DNA of 64,000 nucleotides from an uncultured Haliea sp. (GCA_913061145.1 CAJXUQ010000005.1:62001-126000), one strand, 5' to 3'; numbered from the stretch's first letter, positions 36,734-46,210 are shown. Numbers and translations: made by a program. Notes: generated from the sequence alone by a model not told the origin.

Positions 36734-37903
36734 TTATTCGCTCTCCAGCACGGCATCCCGCGCATTGATGTAGGCCTGCTCTGAAATGTGGTGGTAGGCT
36801 CTGACCCCCTCATAGAACGCCCTGAATGAGGCATGGATCCGCGCCGCCAGGGGGTCGCTCGACACCAACTCCTGCATGGTTTGCTCACTGGCCTGGTACA
36901 GGGCCTGCATCACATCGTCCGGCAGCTGCCGCAGCTGTACACCGTGTTTCTCCACCAGTTCCCGGAGGGCCGCATTGTTACGTGCCGTGAACTCGTCCAG
37001 CATCATCTGGTTCGCGGCGCGGGCCGCGGCGGTCACGATAGCCTGCAGGTCGGGGGGCAGCGCCTCGTAGGAGTCCTTGTTGATAATCAGCTCCAGCATG
37101 GCGCCGGGCTCGTGCCAGCCCGGATAGTAGTAGTACTTGGCCACCTCGTGCAGACCCAGAGCCAGGTCGTTATAGGGGCCGACCCACTCGGCAGCATCAA
37201 TCACCCCGGTCTGTAACGACGTGTAGAGCTCGCCACCGGAAATACGGACTGACGTTCCGCCGGCCGCGGTAAACACGTCGCCGGCAAGGCCGGGAATGCG
37301 CATTTTCAGGCCCTGCAGGTCAGCCAGCGAATTGATTTCCTTGCGAAACCAGCCTGCCATCTGCACACCGGAATTGCCGCCGGCAAAGGGAATGATGTTG
37401 GCAGGGGCGTAGGCCTCTCGCCACAGTTCAAGGCCGCCGCCGTAGTGCAACCAGGCGTTGATCTCCTGCGCCGTCATCCCGAAGGGAATGGCCGTGAAGA
37501 ACACCGAAGACGGTATCTTGCCCTTCCAGTAATACGCTGCGCCGTGTCCGGCATCGGCCACGCCCTGGCTGACGGCATCGAACACTTCGAATGCCGGCAC
37601 CATTTCGCCTGCGCCATAGACGCGCGCGGTGAGGCGACCGTTACTCATTTCGCCCACCATGCGGGCGAAGTTCTCGGCCCCGGCGCCCAGGCCGGGAAAA
37701 TTCTTCGGCCAGGTCGTGACAATTTTCCAGCTGTAGTGCGCCTGCTCGCCGCCGCTGCCCGACTGGGTGCCATCCCGACCCGCCAGTGCGCTGATACCAC
37801 CGGCACGCTCCGCCGCCCACAACCCCAGTACCAGCACCAGCGCCGCCAGCAACAACAGTATGATCGCGGGGGTGAAGCGTCGTTCGAAGCGGGGTTGCGG
37901 CAT
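36734..37903 (-). CDS. TRAP transporter solute-binding protein (DctP, TakP-like)
   Basis: A 389-aa periplasmic binding protein. The N-terminus has a long hydrophobic segment (TPAIILLLLAALVLVLGLW) that could be a signal anchor. The mature part begins with YSWKIVTTWPKNFPGLGAGAE, then AAYYWKGKIPSSVFFTAIPFGM, GNSGVQMAGWFRKEI and the family core SLADLQGLKMRIPGLAG, followed by EWVGPYNDLALGL. The pattern is like TakP-type alpha-keto-acid binders. It works with DctQ/DctM at 34421-36294, which are on the opposite strand with yciA in between, an uncommon arrangement. It lies 80 bp downstream of uvrD. Confidence 0.88.
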   Translation of the reverse strand: MPQPRFERRFTPAIILLLLAALVLVLGLWAAERAGGISALAGRDGTQSGSGGEQAHYSWKIVTTWPKNFPGLGAGAENFARMVGEMSNGRLTARVYGAGEMVPAFEVFDAVSQGVADAGHGAAYYWKGKIPSSVFFTAIPFGMTAQEINAWLHYGGGLELWREAYAPANIIPFAGGNSGVQMAGWFRKEINSLADLQGLKMRIPGLAGDVFTAAGGTSVRISGGELYTSLQTGVIDAAEWVGPYNDLALGLHEVAKYYYYPGWHEPGAMLELIINKDSYEALPPDLQAIVTAAARAANQMMLDEFTARNNAALRELVEKHGVQLRQLPDDVMQALYQASEQTMQELVSSDPLAARIHASFRAFYEGVRAYHHISEQAYINARDAVLESE

Positions 37904-37955
37904 AGTGTTCTACTTATCGTTGGAAAATCAGCTGCTTAGGGCACCGGAGCATAGC

Positions 37956-37984
37956 ACTGCCGGGCGCGCGAACAAACCGGCAGT
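37956..37984 (-). terminator. hairpin after uvrD
   Basis: ACTGCCGG (37956-37963) and CCGGCAGT (37977-37984) enclose a 13-nt loop. The foot of the stem touches the uvrD TGA (37984-37986). There is no T run; the downstream DctP gene starts 53 bp later. Confidence 0.45.
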
Positions 37985-40134
37985 CACAGCGGCTGCAGCT
38001 TGGCGTACTGCACCACCAGCCACTTGCTGCCCTCGTCATCGAAATTGACCTGTACCCGCGCATTGCCGCCGCTCCCCTCGAAATTCAGTACCGTGCCCTC
38101 ACCGAACACCGGGTGATGGACGCGCTGGCCCAGGCTCAAGCCAGTATCCGGCACGCTGGCCTGGGTCAGGCTGCTCACCGGCCGGCTGATGCTGGTATGC
38201 AGGCGGACCTCCTGCAGCAACTCAACCGGAATCTCTCGAATGAAGCGCGACGGCGTGTTGTAGCTCTCGCTGCCGTGGATGCGCCGGGACTCGGCGTAGG
38301 TAATGACCAGCCGCTGCATGGCCCGGGTGATGCCCACGTAGGCCAGGCGGCGCTCCTCCTCCAACCGACCCGGCTCCTCCAGCGACATGCGGTGGGGGAA
38401 CAGGTTTTCCTCCATACCGGCCAGGAACACCAGCGGGAACTCGAGGCCCTTGGCGGAGTGCAGGGTCATCAACTGCACACTGTCTTCAAAATCATCCGCC
38501 TGGGCATCACCGGCATCCAGTGCGGCACTGTCCAGAAACTGCTGCAGGGGTGAGAGCTCATCGCCCTCGGGGGCAAACTGCTTCGCCGCGCTCACCAGCT
38601 CTTCCAGGTTTTCCACCCTGGCCTGTCCCTTCTCGCCTTTCTCGTTGCGGTGGAAGTCCGCCAGGCCCGAGCCCTCGATCACCTGTTCCGCCAGTTCATC
38701 CAGGGTGAGCTCATCCGTGCCGGAGTCCAGCTCGTTGATCAGCACCTGGAAGCCCTCCAGGGCGCTGAGGGCGCGCGGCGGCAGACGCTTCTCCGCACGC
38801 GCCACATCGATGGCCCGCCACATCGGTATGGCCTGTTCACGCGCGATTTCACGCACCGTTTCCAGCGTTTTACTGCCGATGCCACGAGGTGGGGTATTGA
38901 TTACACGCTCAAGCGCGGCGTCGTCTCCCCGGTTAGTAAGTAATCGCATATAGGCCAGGGCGTTGCGGATCTCCAGGCGCTCATAGAAGCGCTGGCCACC
39001 GTAAATACGGTACGGGATACCGCTGCGAATCAGGGCTTCTTCCAGCACCCTGGACTGCGCATTGGAGCGATACAGAATCGCTACCGAGGCCCGCTCACGG
39101 CCTTCGCTGATCCACGCCTCTGCCTGCTCGACAATGAAACGCGCCTCGTCCTGCTCATTGAACCCCGCGTACAGGGAGATGGGGTCGCCCGTCTCACCAT
39201 CCGTCCACAGCTCTTTTCCCAGCCGGCCCGCGTTGTGGGCAATCACGCCATTGGCGGCACGCAGGATGGTCTGTGTCGAACGGTAATTCTGCTCCAGTCG
39301 CACGGTATGCGTGTGGGCGAAATCGTCTCCGAAGCGCTGGATATTCTCGATCTTGGCACCGCGCCAGCCGTAGATGGACTGGTCGTCGTCGCCCACCGCC
39401 ACCACCGGGATGCGATCGCCGGCCAACACCCGCAGCCAGGCGTACTGGATGGTGTTGGTGTCCTGGAACTCATCCACCAGGATCTGGCGGAAGCGGCCCC
39501 GATAATGGTTGAGCACCCCCGGATTGTGCAGCCACAGTTCATGCGCCCGCAACAGCAGTTCGGCAAAGTCCACCAGGCCGGCGCGCTCGCAGGCGGTCTC
39601 GTAGGCGCGATAGACCTGCAACATGGTCTGCCCGAACAGATCCCCGGCCGGCACATCCACGTGCGCGGCGCGCAGCCCCTCATCTTTCTGGGCATTGATA
39701 TACCACTGTGCCTGCCGCGGGGGCCAGCGAGACTCGTCCAGGTTCAGCTCTCGACAGACCCGCTTCACCAGTCGCAGCTGGTCGTCGCTATCGAGTATCT
39801 GGAAGTTCTGCGGCAGGCGCGCCTCCTTCCAGTGCGCCTTGAGCAGACGGTGGGCCAGACCGTGGAAGGTGCCCACCCACATCCCGTGGGCGGGTAGCGT
39901 GAGAATCTCCTCGATGCGCGAACGCATCTCGCGCGCGGCCTTGTTGGTGAAGGTCACCGCGAGTATCGACCAGGGTGACACGTCCTGCGCCCGGATCAGC
40001 CAGGCGATGCGGTGCACCAGCACGCGGGTCTTGCCGCTACCGGCGCCCGCGAGTACCAGCAGGTTGGGGCTTTCATCGGCAACGGCTTCCCGCTGAGCGG
40101 CGTTGAGGGGGGAGAGAATGTCAGATACGTCCAT
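37984..40134 (-). CDS. uvrD: DNA helicase II UvrD
   Basis: A 716-aa superfamily-1A 3'-5' helicase acting in nucleotide-excision and mismatch repair. The N-terminus LNAAQREAV is the Q-motif; motifs are complete: LAGAGSGKTRVLVHRIAWL (Walker A), TFTNKAAREM, VDEFQDTN (Walker B), AVGDDDQSIYGWRGA, LEQNYRST, QLMTLHSAKGLEFPLVF and LAYVGITRAMQRL. The C-terminal VHHPVFGEGTVLNFEG is the RNAP-binding Tudor-like region of UvrD. The length is normal. It is divergent from the SPOR protein gene, with a perfect 16-bp palindrome between them. Confidence 0.98.
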   Translation of the reverse strand: MDVSDILSPLNAAQREAVADESPNLLVLAGAGSGKTRVLVHRIAWLIRAQDVSPWSILAVTFTNKAAREMRSRIEEILTLPAHGMWVGTFHGLAHRLLKAHWKEARLPQNFQILDSDDQLRLVKRVCRELNLDESRWPPRQAQWYINAQKDEGLRAAHVDVPAGDLFGQTMLQVYRAYETACERAGLVDFAELLLRAHELWLHNPGVLNHYRGRFRQILVDEFQDTNTIQYAWLRVLAGDRIPVVAVGDDDQSIYGWRGAKIENIQRFGDDFAHTHTVRLEQNYRSTQTILRAANGVIAHNAGRLGKELWTDGETGDPISLYAGFNEQDEARFIVEQAEAWISEGRERASVAILYRSNAQSRVLEEALIRSGIPYRIYGGQRFYERLEIRNALAYMRLLTNRGDDAALERVINTPPRGIGSKTLETVREIAREQAIPMWRAIDVARAEKRLPPRALSALEGFQVLINELDSGTDELTLDELAEQVIEGSGLADFHRNEKGEKGQARVENLEELVSAAKQFAPEGDELSPLQQFLDSAALDAGDAQADDFEDSVQLMTLHSAKGLEFPLVFLAGMEENLFPHRMSLEEPGRLEEERRLAYVGITRAMQRLVITYAESRRIHGSESYNTPSRFIREIPVELLQEVRLHTSISRPVSSLTQASVPDTGLSLGQRVHHPVFGEGTVLNFEGSGGNARVQVNFDDEGSKWLVVQYAKLQPL

Positions 40135-40152
40135 CGACCCATTCTACCCAAA

Positions 40153-40168
40153 TTCGCCCGCGGGCGAA
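40153..40168. promoter_or_regulatory. perfect 16-bp palindrome between uvrD and the SPOR gene
   Basis: TTCGCCCGCGGGCGAA, 19 bp before the uvrD start. It lacks the CTG-N10-CAG layout of gammaproteobacterial LexA boxes, so SOS control is not supported by it. It may be an unidentified operator. Confidence 0.35.
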
Positions 40169-40272
40169 CGATCGGATCGGGGGGATTGCATCGCGAGTGG
40201 CGCGGCGAAGCGCAATGCGGACGGGGCTCTGGTACTATTCGCCGAGGCCACAGGGCACACCGGAGTGAACAG

Positions 40273-41283
40273 ATGAACGACAACAGGCGCGACGATCCCA
40301 ACCAGGAGGACTCCGCGGAGCAGGATTGGACCCCCTGGATGGATGATGACGCCAGCGACGACGACCTGCCCAGCTTTTCTCACGACAGTGAGGAAGACGC
40401 TCCGCGCGCAGGACGCGACGACGATGCAGGAGACGACTCACTGGACGCAGGAGTCGACTTCGACGATGAAGAACGCGGTGTGCCACCGGTGCCCCCGGTA
40501 CTGCCGGTCACCGGGCGGGCGCCGGATCAGCAGCCGCCGGCCAGCCGGCGCCCCGGCGACGCTGCACGGGACGACGCCAGCATCGACAGCGGTGATTATG
40601 ACGACGGCTGGGAAGACGATGAGTTTGAGGAAGACGTCCGCTACGCGACGGAGCCCGCGCGCTTCACCGACACCTGGCCCATTGGCCTTATCGCGGTGGC
40701 GGCACTGGCCCTGGTGTTGCTGGCGGCCGGCGGCTACGGTGTGATGAAACAACGCGCTGCAATGGAACAGCAGATTCGCGAACTGCAGGCACAGTTGGCG
40801 GTGGCGGCGAAACCCGATGACGTCAGCGATGCCCGCGCCAGCCTGGAGGCACTGCAGAGCGAAAACCGCCAGCTATCCGAGAGCCTGGCGAGCCTGCGCG
40901 ATGAAAACCGCCAGCTCAGCGACACCCTGGCCGGCCTGGAGCAGCAGCTGACTGTCCAGCGCGCCGCCACGGCACGCGCCACACCGACTGCGGCGAGCAA
41001 GCCAGCCAGCGCACCCGCGCCTGCGAAGCCGGCAGCTCCCGCCGCAAGCGGCGAATGGTTCGTCAACTTCGGTAGTTACAGTGAGCGCAGTGTGGCAGAA
41101 CGCTGGTCCACCCGCCTCAAGCCGGGCGCGGGGAAAGTCACCGTGAGCAGCGCGCAACGCAATGGCGAAACCCTGTACCGGGTGCGGGTGGTGGGGCTGG
41201 CTTCCGACAGCAGCGCCCAGGCGGTCGCCCGACAGCTGGAACGGGAATACGACCTGCCGAAACTCTGGGTCGGCAAGGAATGA
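40273..41283 (+). CDS. SPOR-domain protein with acidic N-terminus and coiled coil
   Basis: A 336-aa inner-membrane protein. Residues 1-135 are strongly acidic and disordered (many Asp/Glu, DDDASDDDLP-like runs). One membrane helix follows near 140-160 (IGLIAVAALALVLLAAGGYGVM). A coiled coil then contains a 14-residue near-repeat (ENRQLSESLASLRD, ENRQLSDTLAGLEQ), then an Ala/Pro linker, and a C-terminal SPOR domain (GEWFVNFGSYSERSVAERW...LYRVRVVGLASDSSA). SPOR domains bind denuded septal peptidoglycan, so a role in division or envelope maintenance is likely. ATG 40273 is chosen; the frame before it is unsupported. Confidence 0.8.
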   Translation: MNDNRRDDPNQEDSAEQDWTPWMDDDASDDDLPSFSHDSEEDAPRAGRDDDAGDDSLDAGVDFDDEERGVPPVPPVLPVTGRAPDQQPPASRRPGDAARDDASIDSGDYDDGWEDDEFEEDVRYATEPARFTDTWPIGLIAVAALALVLLAAGGYGVMKQRAAMEQQIRELQAQLAVAAKPDDVSDARASLEALQSENRQLSESLASLRDENRQLSDTLAGLEQQLTVQRAATARATPTAASKPASAPAPAKPAAPAASGEWFVNFGSYSERSVAERWSTRLKPGAGKVTVSSAQRNGETLYRVRVVGLASDSSAQAVARQLEREYDLPKLWVGKE

Positions 41284-41354
41284 ACAGGGCACCATCTTGG
41301 CAGTCACACGCGGGACTGCTAAGGTTTGCCTACCATCCAATAAGGAGTACAAGC

Positions 41355-41723
41355 ATGAACACTGCAAAATCCCTGCTGGCCCTACTGGCACTGGGCAGTT
41401 CCATGGCCATGGCGGAATGTGTGCAGCCGGAATCCCCCACACTGCCCGATGGCAGCTCTGCAACCATGGACGACATGATTGCCGGGCAGCAGGCAGTGAA
41501 AGCGTTCCAGGCCGCCAACCTCGAGTACATGGGCTGCCTGGAAACGCAGTTCACTGCTGCCAAGAAAACCATTGAGGAAGGCAAGGCCAGCGATGCCGAG
41601 GCACTGAAGGCCGCCTACGAAAAAGACGTGGAAGCCTACAACGAGGCGGTGTCCGCTGAAGAGGCCCTGGCGGGGCAGTTCAACACCGAAATTCGCGAGT
41701 TCCGCGCCGCCAATCCCGACTGA
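41355..41723 (+). CDS. small secreted helical protein, unknown function
   Basis: A 122-aa protein with AAGGAG before the ATG and a signal peptide (LLALLALGSSMAMA, cleavage before ECVQ). The mature ~100 residues are acidic and Ala/Glu-rich, and should be mostly helical (KAFQAANLEYMGCLETQFTA, YEKDVEAYNEAVSAEEALAG). It has two Cys (22 and 61), a possible disulfide. I know no named family. It follows the SPOR gene by 71 bp and ends at a good terminator. Confidence 0.72.
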   Translation: MNTAKSLLALLALGSSMAMAECVQPESPTLPDGSSATMDDMIAGQQAVKAFQAANLEYMGCLETQFTAAKKTIEEGKASDAEALKAAYEKDVEAYNEAVSAEEALAGQFNTEIREFRAANPD

Positions 41724-41732
41724 TCCGCACCC

Positions 41733-41767
41733 GGGTGCTGCCCATCGTCACGCGGCAGCGCCCTTTT
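41733..41767 (+). terminator. rho-independent terminator after the small secreted protein gene
   Basis: GGGTGCTGCC (41733-41742) pairs with GGCAGCGCCC (41754-41763) with one mismatch and an 11-nt loop, followed by TTTT. It also separates the convergent oxyR. Confidence 0.72.
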
Positions 41768-41778
41768 CCCCGCAAGCC

Positions 41779-42693
41779 TTACCCCGGCATCGACGCTGCA
41801 TGCGCCATTAATGCCTTCCGGAACAGAACCCGCAGCGACATGATGTTACTCACGCCACCGAAATTGGGCCGCGCCAGAAAGGCAATGCTGCGATGAGGAC
41901 CAGGCTCCTCCAGCGGAATCGCCGTGAGCTCGGAGCTGTCTGACAACAACTGGTCCAGCGCCATTTCCGGCACCAGTGTGGAGCCCATGTGGCCCGCCAC
42001 CATTTGAATCAGCGTATACAGGCTGGCCCCTTCCAACGTTTCGTCCAGGCTTGAGGCCTGCAGATGGCAGGCCGCCAGCGCGTGATCGCGCAGGCAGTGC
42101 CCGTCTTTCAACAGCATCAAACGCGCCTCCCGCAGGTCCGCGGCGCGCACTGGTGAGGGCAGATGCTGGGGATTGTCGCGGTGGGTGACGACCACCAGAT
42201 TTTCATCCCAGAACGGAAACTCCAGCAAGCCCTCATGCGCATAGGGTAGGGCGAGCACGGCCGTATCCAGTTCACCGCTGCGCACCTTGTCGACCAGTAC
42301 ATGGGACTGCTCCTCCGCGATGGTCAGACGAAAGTCCGGATATTCACGGCGCACCGCAGGCAGGACTTTCGGCAGCAGGTAGGGCCCGATGGTGGGAATG
42401 ACCCCCATGGTCATGGGAAAACTCAGCGGCTCCCGGGCAACCGTGGCCAGCCGGTAGATATCATCGATCTCCAGGGAAATCGCGGTGGCGCGCGCAAGAA
42501 TCTGTTCACCCACCGGTGTCAGCAGCACCTTCTTGTTATCCCGCTCAAACAGCTGCACACCCAGCTGTGACTCCAGCTCGGCAATGGCCGTACTCAAGGC
42601 GGACTGCGAGATGGCGCACTGCTCCGCCGCCTTTTTGAAATGCAGCGTGCGGGCAACGGCGAGCGCATAGCGAAGCTGCTTGAAGGAAATCAT
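41779..42693 (-). CDS. oxyR: LysR-family hydrogen peroxide-sensing regulator OxyR
   Basis: A 304-aa regulator that senses H2O2 and activates catalase/peroxidase genes. The N-terminal helix-turn-helix is SFKQLRYALAVARTLHFKKAAEQCAISQSALSTAIAELE. The redox pair is present at the right spacing: GHCLRDHALAAC holds the equivalents of E. coli Cys199 and Cys208. The substrate-binding fold follows the usual LysR pattern (VIPTIGPYLLPKVLP). It is 22 bp downstream of the acyl-CoA dehydrogenase gene, so it may share that transcript. Confidence 0.94.
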   Translation of the reverse strand: MISFKQLRYALAVARTLHFKKAAEQCAISQSALSTAIAELESQLGVQLFERDNKKVLLTPVGEQILARATAISLEIDDIYRLATVAREPLSFPMTMGVIPTIGPYLLPKVLPAVRREYPDFRLTIAEEQSHVLVDKVRSGELDTAVLALPYAHEGLLEFPFWDENLVVVTHRDNPQHLPSPVRAADLREARLMLLKDGHCLRDHALAACHLQASSLDETLEGASLYTLIQMVAGHMGSTLVPEMALDQLLSDSSELTAIPLEEPGPHRSIAFLARPNFGGVSNIMSLRVLFRKALMAHAASMPG

Positions 42694-42715
42694 CGGCGCT
42701 GCATGCTCCTCGCGA

Positions 42716-44533
42716 CTAGAACCACTCGGCCGGCATACTCAACGCTTCATCATACTGCTGTAACAGGATCTGTGTCTCATGCTGATACTTTGGCAGTTCC
42801 CAGCGCGCAAAGAATCGCGCGGCCTGCAGCTTGCCGCGGTAAAAGTGCTCTTCTTCTGTTGCCAGGGCGCCTGAGCGCAAGCTGTCGGCGGCCGCCAGCG
42901 CCTGCTTCAGCCACATCCAGGCAGCGAATACCCGCCCGAAGAAATCAAGGTACACAGCGGCGTTAGCCAACGCGGCGGTCCGGTCCCGGGCAATGTCGGG
43001 CAGCAGCGCCTCGGTGACACGGATCAGTGCGGCCACCGCATCCTGCAGCGTCGCTGTGATTTCGCCAACCACCGCATCCGCGTCCTGCGCACCAAGCTCG
43101 AGGTCGACCCTGATCGCCGCCATCAGGCGATTGAACACCGCGCCACCCTCAGCGCCGACCTTGCGTCCCAGCAGGTCGATGGCCTGTATGCCCTCTGTGC
43201 CCTCGTGTATCGGGTTGAGCCGGTTATCCCTGTAGTACTGCTCGACCAGATGGTCCCGGGTATAACCCGCCCCGCCAAGTACCTGTATGGCCAGGTCGTT
43301 GGCGGCCAGGCAATATTTCGAGGGCCAGGACTTGATCACCGGCGTGACCAGGTCGAGCAGCGACTCAGCGGCCTCGCGGTCAGCGGCAGTGCGTGCGGAG
43401 CGACTGTCTTCAAACAGCACGCTGGCGTAGAACGTCATCGCCAGAGAAGCCTCCGCATAGGCCTTCTGGGCCAGCAGCATGCGACGCACATCCGCGTGCT
43501 CGATAATCTCGACCTGGGCGCTGCGCGGCTGCGCCTTCGCGGGCCGCGCCGTCCGCCCCTGTTTGCGCTGTTTCGCGTAGAGTAGCGAGTAGTTGTAGCC
43601 CTGGTAGCCCAGCGCCGTGGCAAACAGGCCCACCGCGATCCGCGCATCGTTCATCATCTGGAACATGTGTGCCAGGCCTCGGTTCAGGTCACCCAGCAGG
43701 TAGGCGACTGCGCCGTCCTTTTCACCGAAATTCAGCACCGTTGAGGTCGCGTTGCGGAAGCCCATCTTGTGCAGCAGACCGGCCAGCGCCACGTCATTGC
43801 GCTCGCCCAGCGAGCCATCGGCATTCACCAGCACTTTGGGGCAGATAAACAGGGAGATGCCTTCCCTGCCCGTTTCCGGGCACACGGTCTTCGCCAACAC
43901 CATATGGATAATGTTTTCCGTCAGGTCGTGGTCACCGCCGGAGATATACATCTTCTGCCCGAACAGGCGGTAGCTGCCATCCCCCGCCGGTTTCGCCCGG
44001 GTGGTAATATCCTGCAGTGAGGACCCCTGCGCCGGTTCGGTGAGGGCCATGGTGCCCGTGAACCGCCCGCAGCGCATGTGCGCGAGATAAGCCGCTTTCT
44101 GAGCATCACTGCCGAAGGTTTCCAGCAGGTCAGCGGCCGCGATACACAGCAGGCAGTAGCCGGCGGTGCCCGGGTTGGCCGCGTAGAAATAGGCATTGGC
44201 CGCGCGCATCACGATGTAGGGCAGCTGCATGCCGCCCTCCTCAAAGTCACAGGTGGCGGCGAAGAAGCCAGCGTCGGCGAAAGCGGACCACGCCTGCCGG
44301 GTTTCCGCCACCGTGGTTACCGTCGTGCCATCGAACACCGGTTCCTGCGCGTCGCCCTTGGCGTAGTGGTTGAAAAAATATTTCTCCGCCACATTCCTAG
44401 CGGTTTGCAGGGTCATGTTGATGGTTTCCCGCGTGTGCTCGCGATAGCGCTCACGTGTCAGGACCTCTGCGGTATCGAATACCTGGAACAACAGGAACTC
44501 GATGTCGCGCTCATTCAGTAGAGGGACTTGCAT
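42716..44533 (-). CDS. acyl-CoA dehydrogenase with C-terminal extension domain
   Basis: A 605-aa flavoprotein that makes a trans-2-enoyl-CoA in beta-oxidation. It contains the FAD/acyl-CoA site (GTMALTEPAQGSSLQDITTRA), RLFGQKMYISGGDHDLTEN, and the catalytic glutamate region RLNPIHEGTEGIQAIDLLGR. Residues from about 470 form the PF12806-type C-terminal domain, ending MPAEWF. It is the third gene of an operon after the enoyl-CoA hydratase and acyl-CoA synthetase. Chain-length range is not evident. Confidence 0.94.
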   Translation of the reverse strand: MQVPLLNERDIEFLLFQVFDTAEVLTRERYREHTRETINMTLQTARNVAEKYFFNHYAKGDAQEPVFDGTTVTTVAETRQAWSAFADAGFFAATCDFEEGGMQLPYIVMRAANAYFYAANPGTAGYCLLCIAAADLLETFGSDAQKAAYLAHMRCGRFTGTMALTEPAQGSSLQDITTRAKPAGDGSYRLFGQKMYISGGDHDLTENIIHMVLAKTVCPETGREGISLFICPKVLVNADGSLGERNDVALAGLLHKMGFRNATSTVLNFGEKDGAVAYLLGDLNRGLAHMFQMMNDARIAVGLFATALGYQGYNYSLLYAKQRKQGRTARPAKAQPRSAQVEIIEHADVRRMLLAQKAYAEASLAMTFYASVLFEDSRSARTAADREAAESLLDLVTPVIKSWPSKYCLAANDLAIQVLGGAGYTRDHLVEQYYRDNRLNPIHEGTEGIQAIDLLGRKVGAEGGAVFNRLMAAIRVDLELGAQDADAVVGEITATLQDAVAALIRVTEALLPDIARDRTAALANAAVYLDFFGRVFAAWMWLKQALAAADSLRSGALATEEEHFYRGKLQAARFFARWELPKYQHETQILLQQYDEALSMPAEWF

Positions 44534-44566
44534 AGTACATCCTTGAATTGAAGCTACAGACTGCTG

Positions 44567-46201
44567 TTACGTGCCGCGCAGCTCCCGCCGCAGAATCTTG
44601 CCCGTGGGCGTCATCGGCAGGCTGTCGGCATACTCGATAATGTGGGGCACCTCGTGCTTCGCCAGTTTCTTTCTCACCAGGTCCTGCAGTGAGGCGGTGA
44701 GTTCCTCAGAGGGCTGCACGCCTTCAGCGAGCACCACCACGGCCTTGATGAGTTCGGTGCGGCGCTCATCCGGCACACCGACCACCGCCACAATCTTTAC
44801 CGCCGGCGAGGACAGCAGTACATCCTCGATTTCAGTGGGGCCGATGCGGTACCCCGAGCTGGTGATGACATCGTCGGAACGGCCGTGGAACCAGAAATAG
44901 CCGTCCGCATCGCGGCTGCCGATATCGCCGGTGACCATCCAGTCTCCGCGAAATTTGTTCGCGGTTGCCGCCGGGTCATCGAGATAGTGCAGGAACATGG
45001 CCGGGTGAGGCCGCTGAATCGCAATCTCGCCGCGCTCCCCGTCGGGTACTTCGTTGCCCTGTTCATCCACAATGGCGCACACCGCTCCGGGTGTCGGCTT
45101 GCCGAGAGAACCGTGGCGCACCGGCATCAGCTTCGGATTGCTGCCTATCATGCCATTGCACTCGGACTGCCCGAAGCCCTCGTTGATCGTCAGGTTGAAA
45201 TGTTCATCAGCCCAGTGGGCAAGCTCGGCGCCAACCGCTTCCCCGCCGGACAGCACAACGCGCAACTGCACCTGGTCGGTTTCGACACGGGCACTGGCTT
45301 CACGCATCAGCTTGAGCATGGTGGGCGTGAGCAGCGACACGGTGACCTTGTGTTCCGAGAGAATGCGGAAGGCCTCGACCGGGTCGAACCCCTTCATACT
45401 GGTGGACACGATTCTGCAGCCGTGGAAGGTGCCTACCAGGAAGATATCGGCGAAGCCAGCCACCCAGGCCCAGTCTGCCTGGGACCACAGCACATCCCCG
45501 GGCTGCGGGTAATAGTCGAACAGGTACTCGAAAATGGACACGTTGCCGAGCACCGCGCGGTGCGGCATCACCACCCCTTTGGGCAGGCCTGTGGTGCCCG
45601 AGGTGTAGTTGATCCAGGCCGGCTCCTCCGCGCGCGTAGCCACATTCACCCACTGGTCCGACAGGTCACGTGTGGCGGCGTAGAATTCCAGCGGCGCGGC
45701 GGCATCCACCTCACCCACTACCAGGATGTGCTCCAGCGTCGGGCAGTCGTCAAAAATGGCCTCGATTTTGGCGTAGTTATCGGCATCCACAATGCACAAG
45801 CGCGAGCGACTGCCATTGATACGGTGTTTCAGGGCCTCCTCGCCAAACAGCACCGACGCCAGGCAGGACACAATGCCCGACTTGAAGCAGGCAATGTGCG
45901 CTATCGCGCATTCAGGGCGCTGCGGCAGACAGACCGTGATCCGGTCCCCACGCACAATCCCCAGGGACGCAAACAGGTTCGCCAGTCGGTTGGCGTGCTG
46001 TTGCAGGCTGCGGTAGGTCACCTGCCGCACCTGCCGGTCGGCATCCTCGAATGTGATGGCGACGCGCTGCTCGTCCGCCGCCCAGCGATCGCAGATCGCA
46101 TCCGCGATATTGAACATGTCCGGTATCGACCATGAGAACTGTTCGCAGAGCGCGTCGTAGGTGCTGCATACCGGCAGACTGCCGTTCTTTGCGTGGCTCA
46201 T
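44567..46201 (-). CDS. AMP-dependent acyl-CoA synthetase
   Basis: A 544-aa ligase that activates a carboxylic acid as its CoA thioester. The AMP motif YTSGTTGLPKGVVMPH, NEGFGQSECNGMIGSNP, then GDIGSRDADGYFWFHGRSDD and the hinge VITSSGYRIGPTEIEDVL, with the catalytic lysine in PTGKILRRELR at the end. The pattern is that of the acetate/propionate-like or medium-chain subgroup (BCS/ACSM-like). It lies 9 bp after the enoyl-CoA hydratase and 33 bp before the dehydrogenase. With these two it should feed one acid into beta-oxidation. Confidence 0.94.
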   Translation of the reverse strand: MSHAKNGSLPVCSTYDALCEQFSWSIPDMFNIADAICDRWAADEQRVAITFEDADRQVRQVTYRSLQQHANRLANLFASLGIVRGDRITVCLPQRPECAIAHIACFKSGIVSCLASVLFGEEALKHRINGSRSRLCIVDADNYAKIEAIFDDCPTLEHILVVGEVDAAAPLEFYAATRDLSDQWVNVATRAEEPAWINYTSGTTGLPKGVVMPHRAVLGNVSIFEYLFDYYPQPGDVLWSQADWAWVAGFADIFLVGTFHGCRIVSTSMKGFDPVEAFRILSEHKVTVSLLTPTMLKLMREASARVETDQVQLRVVLSGGEAVGAELAHWADEHFNLTINEGFGQSECNGMIGSNPKLMPVRHGSLGKPTPGAVCAIVDEQGNEVPDGERGEIAIQRPHPAMFLHYLDDPAATANKFRGDWMVTGDIGSRDADGYFWFHGRSDDVITSSGYRIGPTEIEDVLLSSPAVKIVAVVGVPDERRTELIKAVVVLAEGVQPSEELTASLQDLVRKKLAKHEVPHIIEYADSLPMTPTGKILRRELRGT

Positions 46202-46210
46202 AATGCCCCC

